Shown: in pieces, positions 42,363 through 52,927 of the stretch
How the letters are laid out: each line of letters starts with the position of its first letter
Numbering within the stretch: position 1 is the stretch's first letter
Assembly (NCBI GenBank): GCA_008694505.1
Contig: VZDJ01000174.1
Location: 4,199,408-4,263,407 of the forward strand
Reading direction: 5' to 3'
DNA length: 64,000 bases
Origin: Cyanoderma ruficeps
Taxonomy: Eukaryota; Chordata; Aves; Passeriformes; Timaliidae
Program-made: the position numbers and the translations under genes
The notes under the pieces: generated by a model
Databases searched by the model: none
What the model was told of the DNA's origin: nothing
Seen by the model: only the letters and a program-made list of their open reading frames with translations

Positions 42363-44534
42363 TCAGGCTTTATAGCTCAGCTCAGCGTTCATCTTCGTGT
42401 ACATCTCGTAAATCGCATCCAGGATTGGAGTGACCCTTGTGAGGAACTGGTGGATTTTTTCTATGCTTTCCTCTTCCTTGACTTCTTTGCCCTTCTCCAA
42501 GGCCTTCAGCAAATCGGATTTGTAGGGAAGAGCGTAGACTGAGCCCTATAAAACAGAGAGAGGGTGTTTGACTCCCACAGACCCAACAGAGACCACGGGT
42601 TGGAACTCTTGTTCCCATGCACCAACGCCGTTGGGTCTCCGGACACTTGTCAGTGCACGGGAACAGCCTCAGGAATGATGGCTGGAGAGGGAGGGAATGC
42701 TCACTGTGAAGAGCTTCTGCAGCATCCAGCCATGGTATTTCTTCAGTGCAATCTCATAAGCCTTCAAGGCGTTCACTCGGATGAGGTTGGGATGCTCCTC
42801 ATCCCTCTCGCCGTCGGAGATGCTCTGCAGCAACACCAGAATGAATTTCAGACCCCTGGGAGAAGAGCAGAGATGTTGGGCTCAGGGAAGTGGGTGCTGC
42901 TTCCCAGCTTCCAGTGTTTCCAAGCATCTCAAAAAGCCACAGTCCCGGCAGTGCATCCCTCTTGCAGAGCTGGTGCCTGTCCCTGTGTGTGTCTATCCAG
43001 GGAAGAGAGAGAGAAGGGCTGGATGGAGCCCCCAGGGCAGGACATGGGGCCCAGGGCAGGATGGAACCCCCAGGTGAGGCCAGGGCTGAAGGCTGGGCAG
43101 GGTCAGATGTAGCCCCATGGATCCTCCAGGCACTGTCCTGATCTGTCAAACGTGTGGGCTCACACTCTGAGTTCCCCAGTGCATTCCCAGGGGAATTTGG
43201 GGAGGGGGTTCCCAACAGCTGTGCTCCCCTAACACAGCACCCCACACTGCCCAGCCCACAGGGACCAGCCCAGCACATGCAGCCTCCATTTGGCATTCTC
43301 CAGCTCCCCACTTGTCAGGACACAGCTGGAGCAGCTCCTGACACTGTGAGTCACCTTTTCAACCACATCAGCGCCAGCGTTGCGCCTGTCTTGGGCCAGG
43401 CCGAGCCATGCAGCTCCTTCTCCACCTCCAGGATGTTCTGCAGCGTTTTGAACTTGGCAGGGTTGGAGTCATAAACCGCCCGGATTTTCTGAGGGCAGAA
43501 AAGGGGGTTGGCTCCCGGGAGGAGGGACTTTGGGCAGGAACCCCAGGAATAAACCCACAGCCGGATGAGCCACTGCTGAGCTCAAAGTTCCCGTGGGAAG
43601 AAAAGCCTTTTGAAACATCTCCAGTCCCACAGCATCTCTCCCCAGGGACTCTCCTCTCTGAGCCCTCTTGAGTCCCTTCCTACCTTGATATTTCCAGTCA
43701 GGTCTGCTTTGACCGGGGAGTAGACTATGGGAGTCCCCAGGCAATCTGTGGAGACAGAGAAGAGGAACAGTTAGACATTGGTGACACAGGGAACACCACA
43801 GACTTCCCCTAACCAACAGGTTTCACTTCAAGCACAGCTCAGGCACTGAGACACGCCAGCGAGACTAGAAAAGGATCTCTAAGCTTCATACATGGCTGCT
43901 GGCCCTTGAGACAGCCCTGTCACCTACTGCAGCCCCCCCAGTGACCTCCAATCCCCCTGGCTCGGGGACACAGCCCTGGCAGAAAGTCCTGGAACAGCCT
44001 GACCGGCACCGGACACTGCCCGTCCGCAGGCAGGCAGCCCCACGTCCTGCCCTTCCGGGGCTGCCACCGAGCCTCCACACAATAGCTGACATTGTAGAGG
44101 GCAGCCGGCACATTGTGCCACGAGGGCGGCCACGCCGACACCCACCCATGTCCCGACACGGGGTGGGATCCATGGGCGGGATGGCAGCGCCGGGCGATGC
44201 CTCTGGACGGGGAGCTCCAGGGGACGGCAGGACGCTTCCTGCTGCTCGGCAGGTTTGACAGGATCGTGATGTAACCCTGGTCCCGGCAGAGCAGCCAAGC
44301 CCGGCGTGAGCCCTGGATGAGGTAGGGGGGGTCACCACCCAAAACTGGGGAGGGGGTACCCCGGAGCGGCTGAGCCCGCAGCAGGCCTGGTCCCAGCCCG
44401 CATCTTTCATCCCCGGCTACCCCGGTCTCACCGAAGAACGGCGGCAGGTGCGCCACGGCCTCCAGGAAGGGCAAAGTCTCGATCTGCTTATCAGCCGGCA
44501 GCGGCTTGAACTCGTGTTCCAGCAGTAGCGCCAT
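42363..44534 (-). CDS. GLTP: Glycolipid transfer protein GLTP, five exons
   Basis: Exons 44432-44534, 43684-43745, 43355-43488, 42705-42855 and 42363-42545 give 633 nt, 210 aa (human 209); phases close. GLTP is a soluble all-helical protein that moves glycosphingolipids between membranes on the cytosolic face. The sugar-headgroup site of the family is present with a one-residue shift: Asp49, Asn53, Lys56, Trp97 and His141. The shift comes from one extra residue in the TPIVYSPVKAD loop. The N-terminus (LPADKQIET, FLEAVAHLPPFF) and C-terminus (AIYEMYTKMNAEL) match the family. The C-terminal residue is Ala rather than the Val of human. No signal peptide or membrane segment is seen. It is transcribed away from TCHP from a shared CpG-rich interval. 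The gene is intact and confidently identified. Confidence 0.97.
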
Positions 44535-45186
44535 GATCAGCACACGCGCACCCCCGTTTCCCCCTCACCGTTCCCCGGCTGAGGGGGCTCTGAGGGTAGC
44601 GGGGGCCGACCCGGCAGCGCGCCCACGCCACGCTCCGCCCCCCGCCGCTCCGACCAATGGTGGCGCAACTCCCGTGCGGCCGATACGCAGCCATTGGCCG
44701 GAGAGGCGGGGGGCGGGACTTGTATGCCAATGAGGAAGCCACGCCCCCGTCGCCCCCCTCAGACTCGGGGCCTGGCCGTACCCCGGACCCCGCGCTGCCT
44801 CGGCCGCGTTCCGAGCGCCGCGCGGGCCGGTATGAATTATTCACGGGTGATAAATATTTTATAGGGAACAGATGGAAAACAAACCTCAACGCGCGGGAGT
44901 GATGAAACACCTCAGTGAGGGGTTGGGTGGGAAAATGACACCAAGCGGGGACACAGAGAGGTGAAGAAGGGGTGGGAGCGGAGGGGGGCTCAGCCCGTCC
45001 GTTGCGTGGGGAGCGGACTTGCCGGTGACAGGGCCCCAAATACGGTGTTTTTACCGGTTATTCCGGAAAAACAGGTCGTGAGGCGATAGCGATCGGTGGC
45101 TGGCAGGGCGGGTGCGATACCAGGCGGGTGCGGGGAGCTGCGGGTCATCGGCGGGGGCTGCCGGCTGGTGCCACCTCCCTCCCCGC

Positions 45187-45460
45187 TGCCAGACTCCCGT
45201 GGTGCCCGGAGCTCCTCCTGAGAGATGCCCGGACCTTCTCTCGGGACGCTTGAATCCCCTCCCGGTGTGCCGGGAGCCAGTTCCGTGGTGCCTGCGGTGC
45301 CCTGAGCCCACTCCAGGGTGCTCGGAGCCCGTCCTGGGATGTCCAGAGCTCACTTCGGGATGACAGGAGGGTCTCTCGGGATGCCCGGAGCCCGTTCCCT
45401 TATGCCCGGAGTCTCTCCCGTGGTGCCCGCAGCCCCTTCGACAGTGCCCGGCTTGTCCCG
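45187..45460. repeat. Degenerate GC-rich minisatellite, about 26-28 bp unit
   Basis: GGTGCCCGGAGC / GATGCCCGGAGCCCGTTCC-type words recur about ten times over 270 bases, with substitutions. The array sits between the GLTP and TCHP promoters. Confidence 0.7.
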
Positions 45461-45540
45461 GTCACGCAGCGGCCGGTCCGGTTGGGTTCGCCGCGGGCGG
45501 CGCCGCGCTGGTGCCTTGCCAAGGCGGGCAGAAACAGAAA

Positions 45541-45586
45541 CCTTTAACTCCTGAAATATTTAACCTTTAACCCCTGAAATATTTAC
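45541..45586. repeat. 23-bp direct duplication in the TCHP promoter
   Basis: CCTTTAACTCCTGAAATATT at 45541 is repeated as CCTTTAACCCCTGAAATATT at 45564, a period of 23 with one mismatch. It is an AT-rich island in otherwise CpG-rich promoter sequence, about 300 bases before the TCHP start codon. Confidence 0.85.
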
Positions 45587-45869
45587 AGCGCCACAAACCC
45601 CGCGGTTGCTGCGCGCTCCGAGCCGGCACAGTGGCACCGCGCCCGGCTCGGGCTGGATCAGCACATCCTGCGAGCGCTCGGGGCGCGGCGGTACCGCCGG
45701 GCCGGGTCGGAGCGACCCGATCCCCCGCCGCCGCTCCATCACCCGTCCCTCCCTGCTCGCCTCCCTCTCTCCCCGCCTTCCTCCGTCGGTGCCCGCCTCC
45801 CTCCGTGTTCTCGCGGAGCCCGTCTCGGCGTGTCCCTCGGCGGGAGCCGTCGGGGGCGGGCGCGGTGCG

Positions 45870-48800
45870 ATGTCACTGTGGCCGCGGTGGGGCCGCGGCG
45901 CGGAGCGCTGGGCGGCCGAGCGGCGGGAGCTGGAGGCGCGGCGCCGGCAGCAGTGGGAGAGCACCAGCCGCGCCTTCGCCCGCGCCGCCGCCTGCTGCTC
46001 CCTGCAGGCGCGGTGGAGCGAGCCCCGCGTCCCCCCGCCCAGGTACGGTCGCGGTCCGGAGGGGTCCCGGGGCCGTGCCGGGATCTCGCTGATTGCCGGT
46101 GTGTGCAGCAGCGCGGCGGCGGTGCGGCGGGACGCGGAGGAGGCGGCGGCGCGGCTGGAGCTGCGGCGGGAGCGGCTGCAGCGGCTGCTGGGCGAGGAGC
46201 GGGAGGCGCTGGCGGCGGAGCTGCGGGAGCGGCAGCGGGGCGGGATGCGGAGCCAGGAGCTGCGGGACGGGCCCGGAGAGCGCGGGAGGAAGGTGAGGGA
46301 GCGCCCCGGCCGTGCTCGTCCCGCATCGCGGGGCTCGTCCGGTGAAGGGACGCTCCCGTGCTTCAGCTGTACCAGCGGGACTTGCTGGAGCTGCCGCCGC
46401 TTGGTGCCCTGAACGGGGCAGGCTCGGCGGGGTTTGGGATGCTGAGCACGCCCGTATCCTGACCTGACCCAGCTCTGTGTTCCCAGTTTGCTGAGCCGCT
46501 GCTGCACGAGCGCTGGAACAAAAACAGCGTGGAGCCCCAAGAGGTGATGTTGCTTTCTCTTGAGTCCTTGCTGCCTTGTATTTATTAAACCAGTTTTTAA
46601 CTTGAAAGTCATCATATCTTTGTCACTCATCTCGCATCACAGCAACTGCCCCAGGTTCTGATAAACAAAAGGCAAAGAAGTGAAAGGGTTTAAGTTTAAA
46701 CAGTTTTAAGAAGCCCTCTCAAAGCTGTATTTTTAAAAGTAATAAATCTGTTCAGACTCAGCAAATTTTCAGGTGCAGATATCTCAGGTGCATAAAATAT
46801 CAATAATGTAAAATATATAAATCTTAATATCTCAGCTGTACCTGTCATGCTGTGGTGCCTCCTCATTCTTTACCACCCATGTGCTGCTCCAACATCACAG
46901 TCCTGTATCACTGTCACTGTGGTGTTTCCCAAGTGACAATGACCCTCAGCTCAGGGCCTGGTGAGCATGTCAGACACTCAGCTGAGCCCACCTCTGCAGA
47001 GACAGATCCTGCTGGGATTTCAGGGCCAGGTGGTGCTCTGGAGAGTCCGGAAGATCCTGGGGGACAGAACCTCTGGCACTGATGGCCCTGCTGCATCTGT
47101 TGTGTCTCCAGGCAGAGTCAGAGCTGCACAAGAAGCACATGAGAGAGGCTTGGGGTGATCAGCTAAGGCAACAAAACAAGGTATGGGGGTGGCCCTGGTG
47201 TTCTGGGCACTGGGAGGCCTCTGAAATGTGTGTGCAGGTGGAGGGGTGACACTTGTGCCACGGGGGCTGCTGCCAGGAAGGGCACTGTTTACAAAGACAT
47301 CCAGCTTGCAGGAGTCTGCTCTGTGGATTTTCTGAGCCAGAGGTTGTTTCTTTGTATCAGGCTAACCTGAAATGTCGTTTTCTTTTCTTTGGGAAAGGAA
47401 GAGGTGACCAAACTTGAAGAAAAGAAACGTGAAAATGAGTACGAAACTGCACGAGGGGAAGCGCTGGAAAGAAGGAGACAAGAGGAAGAGAAGTGTCATC
47501 CAGAGAAGCAGCGAGCAGAGACATTGCTTCAGCAGATAGAAGAACTGAAATTGCAGGAGACAAAGGTAATCTTGACTTTCTCCTCATTTGAGAGAGGAAT
47601 TTGTTGCTTCACTTGGAAATACAGCAAGGCTGACCTGACCTCTTCTCTCCATGTTTGCACTGCAGGGAGGGTTTTCCCTGCCTGCAGAGGAGCAGAACGG
47701 GGTACAAACTCTGGTCAAGCATGCTCTCTGGGATGTTGTAGCTCTCTGATGTACTCTCTCTTGGTGCTTGTGCTTTCCTTTTTAGGCAACAAAGCTGAAA
47801 AAGGAACAAGAGAATTTATTAAAGCAGCAGAGGGAGCTGGAGAATTTGGAAGAAGAAAGGAAACAAATGGAAGAGCAACGGAGGAAGAAGGACCTCGGGT
47901 AGGGCACCAAGTGGAGCTTGTTTTGGATAGAATCTGTTCCTGTGCTCACAATAGTACTTGGGGCACAAGGAGATATTCCAGGTCACAGTGGTAGGATGTA
48001 AATATCTGGGTTTTGGTGGACTCACCCACAGCAGCCAAGGAACAGAGGCACTTGGTGCTGTTACTGCTTTTTGTCCCTCATTGTCACAGATGTACCTCCC
48101 TGAGTGCTGCTGTACAATGATGTGGTGCTTTAGAGTCAGTGTGGTGCTGTTTTTTGGGTTTTTGGTGTTTTTTTTAATTTTGCTTTTTTCCCTCCTTCAG
48201 TCGCTTTTTGAGGCATCAGTGCGACGTCCAGTTAAGGAGACGAGCGCAGCAGATACAGGAGGAGCTGGTAAGAGGTTAATTTATACTTTATAGATGGTGT
48301 GTGGTGAAAAAACTTGCTGTGTGTGGTTTGTGTCTGCCTCTGATTCCTATGGATCAGGAGGCCCCTTCCAGCTTGTGCACAGGGCTGGAGCACAGAGCTC
48401 ACGGGGAAGCAGCAGGTGGAGCATCTTGCTGAGCACACCCTTGACACTGTCACCAGTAATGCCTAGAGAAGCCCTTCACACAGGCTGGCAGGCTGTTGGA
48501 TAGTTGTTAATCTTCTGTTTTTTCTCCAGGAGACAGACAGGCAAATCTTGTCAACCCTGCTGGAGAAAGAAGATGAGGATCAGCGCCGGCAGATCGCGCG
48601 GCGGGAACGGGCGGTGGCAGATGTGGCCTGGATGAAGAGGGTCATCGAGGAACAGCTCCAGCTGGAAAAGGAGAGGGAAGCAGAGCTCGAGACTATCTTC
48701 AGGTGAGTCTGCCCACCTCTGAGCCTCACCTGAAGAGCCCGTGTGTGCTGAATGTTACGGGTCAGGGGGTCACTGAGAGGCAGAAGTGGAATGGACCCAC

Positions 48801-50087
48801 CAACTGGCAGGGAACAAACCTGAAGAGAAACCTGAGTGCTCCTCTAAAGCACAGGATAGCTTGTCTGTGCCTGTGGACTATACAGGGGGGTTAACCTCAG
48901 AGATAATTCTTCCTCTCCCCTTTAGGGAAGAAGCAAAAAAAATATGGGAGAAGAGGGAAGAAGAATGGGAAAGAGAGAAAGTGGCCAGAGATCGCCTGAT
49001 GAGTGAGGTAATGATAACCTCGACTGATGATGTGTCTTCCTTGCCTCAATGAAACCATCACTCCCCTTGTAACTCACCACCCTCTGGAGAGATAGAGCCT
49101 TTCAAATACCAGGGTGGAATTTTTTTGCTTGTCTGCTGTGTTTCCTGGGAACTGTTCAACCATCTTCTCCCTCCATCCCCTCCCTTTGCACAGGTCCTTG
49201 CAGGCAGACGGCGTCAGATCCAAGAGAAGATGGAGTTAAACAGACGAGCCCAAGAAGAGTCCATTAAGTATCGAGAGCAGCTGATCAAAGAGCTCGAGGA
49301 GGCAAAGGAAAGCCGGGAGAAGGAGCAGGAGGAGGAGCAGCAGAGAGCCTGCAGGAGGGAGCTGCAGGCACAGGTAGGCTGAGCTCCCAATACACACCTG
49401 GCTGCTGAGGCTGGCCCATCTCACCCCGTTTCCCCTGCACAGGGGACAGAGCACAGCTTGAGGGAGGAGGAGGAGCAGCAGGAGGGATGGGCCCGGCAGC
49501 ACCTCGAGGAGCTGGAGCAGCAGGAGGGCGAGCAGGGCTGGCACAGCAGGGTAAGGTCACACCCGGGTCACCCTGGCAGAGGGGTCACTGGCACAGGGGT
49601 CACCGTGGCAGAGGGATCACCTTTTCACCTTTCCACAGGGGTCACCCCAACACACGAGCCCATCATGGAGGGTGACAGCATCATTGTCTCTCATCTGCAC
49701 TTTAGTCATCACAGTGCCAGGGCTGTTCCTTCCCCTCACAGAACTCTACAGTTCTCTTTTTTTTTTTTTCTGATATTGATATATTAGGCCTTAACTTTCA
49801 AAGATTTTTTGAGGCAGACGTGTTGCTGATGCCTCAAAGGGATTTATTTGCTGCATTAGTGCAGTTGGTACCATGCGACTCCCCTGCTCAATGTCTTTGT
49901 TGACTGTCCTGCTTTGCCTGGCTCTGAAATCAAATTTGAGTAACCCTACCTAAAGCCCCTGCCCAGCCCATCAGCTCCTTGCATGCTGAACAGTGTGTGT
50001 GGATTAATTCCAGAGCCCATAAACGTGTGCTGGTCTTTGTTTTGACCCCATTAGTTCTACAGTTACCCAAGAGCAGCTTGGACCTGA
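45870..50087 (+). CDS. TCHP: Trichoplein (TCHP), keratin filament- and centriole-associated coiled-coil protein, 12 exons
   Basis: Exons 45870-46042, 46109-46292, 46487-46543, 47112-47180, 47398-47565, 47786-47898, 48201-48267, 48530-48702, 48926-49007, 49194-49373, 49443-49550, 50055-50087; 1407 nt, 468 aa (human 498). Phases close and all introns are GT-AG. TCHP binds keratin filaments and, at centrioles, activates Aurora A to hold back cilium assembly. The protein is almost wholly a Glu/Arg/Lys/Gln-rich coiled coil (trichohyalin/plectin homology). Diagnostic stretches are [43 protein letters not shown] and [12 protein letters not shown]. The start at 45870 is chosen by alignment to the family N-terminus; the frame stays open upstream to 45606 but looks non-homologous. 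Exons 1-2 are Ala/Arg-rich and CpG-dense, unlike the AT-richer later exons. The 10-residue last exon is recognised by its Y..P..AW ending, as in human. Confidence 0.93.
50055..50087 (+). CDS. TCHP: TCHP terminal mini-exon (10 codons plus stop)
   Basis: After a phase-0 donor at 49551 (GTAAGG), the next usable acceptor giving a family-like ending is CCATTAG at 50048-50054. It encodes [10 protein letters not shown] and stop. The human C-terminus has the same spacing of Tyr, Pro, Ala-Trp. Without this exon the frame would run into the intron for about 45 codons. Confidence 0.8.
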   Translation, partial: FYSYPRAAWT

Positions 50088-52927
50088 GGAATAAGCACGA
50101 GATGCAGCTCCAGACTACAGGAAGAAAACTGTGAGGACTCGAGGAACTCCTGAAATGATGGTGCCTCTGGAATAGCCTACAGTAAGATCAAGACTTGACT
50201 CAGTAGATTTCTGAAAGCATTTAGCTGTGGCCAAGCTGAAGAGGAGAAAAGTTCTACTGTCTTCAGGAATGTGGAGGTGTGAGCACCTTCAGAGCAGTGA
50301 ACTGCTTCACTCTGCATTCTGGAGTTGTAGTCATGTAGCTCATGAGAGGCTGAAGCAACCCAGGAAATACAAGGGCCCTGTGGACCTGAGCCACTAAAGA
50401 ACCTGTGTCTCCCCAGGAAGAGGAGCTCTGAAACACCACGGGCTGTGTCAGACTCCCAGCTTGGAGAATCAGGCTGTGCCTGGGATCCCACTGGACTTTG
50501 AGGTGTTAATTCATGATGCACATTGCAGATCACTCAGATCACACCCCCGTGGGCTGGGGCAGCAGCCCTTGTCCAGTTCTGCTCCAGAACGTGCTGGAGA
50601 CTTCATTAAATGTTGTTTTTCACTTGTTTCATAAATAATGAATAACTGAAACCTGAACAAGGATTTGTTTTTTTTTACATGAGCAAACTACTGCAGCAAC
50701 CAGAGATTGAGTTGATGATTGCAGTTCATTCCTTGCTGTTACCATCCACTACTGCAGCTTGACCCCGTCCTGTCACAGTGCACAAGGAGCTGTTACAGGG
50801 CTGTGACAAAGACTGGCACTTCCCTCGAGAGTAGAAACATTTCCAAAGATCTTTAGAGAACCAGCAGTCAAATAAGCCCACATTATTTCACACACTGAAA
50901 GGGTTTTAGCATTTTATAGTAATACTGTAAACAAAAGATTAAAAGTCAAAATATTGTACAGACAGAACGACACTGATAAATACAAGGTTTGGAAAAAGGC
51001 AAATAAAAAGCTTTTCCTTTCCTCTGCAGCATTTTGTAAAGGAAGAGCAAGTTTGTTTACAGGGGAACAAGAGATCTAGTCCTAAAAGAAAAACACACCT
51101 TTGTTACTTGGGGTGCTACAAACTCTGTGACTGCAGTGCTGTGAGTGGAGGGTTCCTGAACTTGCTGCTGGGGGTTCCTGTGGGGTGTGGACCACTCTGA
51201 TTTCAGTGTAGCTGGAGCAGGGGCTGGCAGTTACTAAAATGTCCCTTGGTTTTGGATCAAAGGCAGGTTTAAATAAGTGATAAATTACACCGTAGCTCAG
51301 TGTCACCCTGCTTTGGAAAGCAGGTAAGATATGTTAAAGAAAAGCACACAGCGGTGTCCTGAGAGACTGAAAAATACCATCTGCTGCCTTTCAGCCATGC
51401 CAATTTAAGGAGAAGTTCCTAGAAGATTCTCAGTGAATTTAATTAATTGCCAGTTGCATGATTTTGAAGAAGGTTTCACAAAGGTCATTTGCAGTTTTAA
51501 TCCCGGTGTTGTCAGGCTAGAGCTGCTTCTGGGGTTCAGAAGGGCAGAAAGGAAATAAAACTCCACAATGAAGAACATTAATTTACTGGGCTGTCATGTC
51601 CTTTCTCCATTCCTTCCCTCCCTCAGACTCTGGGGGCCAGACAGCACCAGGAATCCAGCAGTGCTGTGGCACTTGTGCTTGGATATATCCACACAAACAC
51701 ACCGTGGCTGGCTCCTGGGCAGTGACAACAGACTTCCAAATGGGACACAGGCAAAAATCAGTGATTTCCTGCACCACCTGAAATTCAGAATCTCAAAAAT
51801 AGTCTCATGTTTGAAATTATGGACTGACACACTTTTGTGAACTGTTATGGATGAAGAAACCTGGAGCACACATGGCAGCTGAGGCCAGGCAGCCTGGCAA
51901 GGGTTACTCAGCAAGATGTCAAATTTTGAAAGATTTGCATAAAAAACTTAGGAGATAAGAGAAATGTTTTCACATTTGGATATGTTGAGGTACAGAGGTT
52001 ATGTGCTGTGGCAGACACAGCTGCTTTTGCACTGGCACTCTTCTAACTTCCTTTTTTTTTTTTTTTTTTTAATGAGCACAGAAATCTTCAGTGAAATTGC
52101 ATCTGGAGTTACTGAGAAATGCTGCTGCAAACAAGACGGTGCCTCAAAGATGACAGGAAAATTCTGCAGGAAACTTAACAATGAATTACTAACTCAGAAA
52201 CAAAGGATAATATTTTAACCACTAATGCCCTAAAGTAACATCAAACATATATATTAATGGCATAGTGACAACTAAAAGAAATAACTATTAAGTTTCAAAT
52301 TCCTTCCAAAACAGATAAAGTGACAAAGACCTTGTAGAGTTACACGTAACAAGCTTGGATGCCCACAACTACTACTGGTTTTAGCAGACTAAAAAAAAAC
52401 ATTATTGCACAACAGTTGATATGGGAACAGAGAACGTTGGGCTTGTACCTCGTTACCAGGACAAACCTTCTTCCTGCTGGGAGCTGTCCCGGAGCCTGGG
52501 GAGCCTCAGCCAGCGGGATCCCAGCAGGGGAGGCTCCGGAGGGATGGAGATGCTGCCCTCCCATCCGTGCAGTGGTGTCAGAGCAGTTCCACCAGCAGGA
52601 TCTGAAAGCAGAACGTGGCCCCAAGGAAACATCTACAAGAGCTCGGTACAGCGCTGGGACATGAGAGTGGCTCGACAGCTACTTGCAACATGCTATTATC
52701 CATAACTACACTGGCAACACAGGCACAAAATAAGGCAGTGGGTTAAATTAATCATAAAATTGTTAGAAAAACATGCAAAAATAATACTGAGTTTAAAAAA
52801 AAAAAAAGGTTTCTTGCCCCTTGAAGAAGTTTTTTTTTTTCCTCGTAAAAATGCTCATAGTTCCACACCTATGTGTTGAAATCCAACCTTTAAAAAAACC
52901 CCAGAGTAAAAAAAGCCCCGAGTTGCC
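50088..52927. other. Converging 3'UTRs of TCHP (+) and GIT2 (-)
   Basis: No coding exon is seen. For TCHP, ATTAAA at 50605-50610 and AATAAA near 51001 are candidate signals. For GIT2 (minus strand), ATTAAA words read at 51438-51443 and 51496-51501 are candidates and would give a 3'UTR of about 1.5 kb. The ends are not resolved and the two UTRs may overlap. An 18-base poly-T run lies near 52053-52070 and poly-A/T runs near 52795-52850. Confidence 0.5.

Larger units (their letters stand above)
44536..45869. promoter_or_regulatory. Divergent GLTP/TCHP promoter interval (CpG-rich)
   Basis: The two start codons are 1.3 kb apart and face away from each other. Near GLTP there are three CCAAT boxes (44654-44658, inverted at 44693-44697, 44727-44731) and a GGGGGCGGG GC-box near 44709. 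An AT-rich TTATTCACGG/TAAATATTTTATAGG stretch follows at 44837-44866. Near TCHP the sequence is CpG-dense (45600-45870). The middle carries a degenerate repeat. The layout fits two CpG promoters rather than one compact bidirectional core; start sites are not determined. Confidence 0.6.

Noticed and set aside
45606..45869. In-frame upstream extension of TCHP to an ATG at 45606
   Set aside because: The added residues are low-complexity and unlike the family. The ATG at 45870 aligns with the known N-terminus.
45560..46630. 356-codon minus-strand frame over the TCHP promoter and first exons
   Set aside because: Arg/Ser/Pro-rich shadow of a CpG island; TCHP on the plus strand explains the region.
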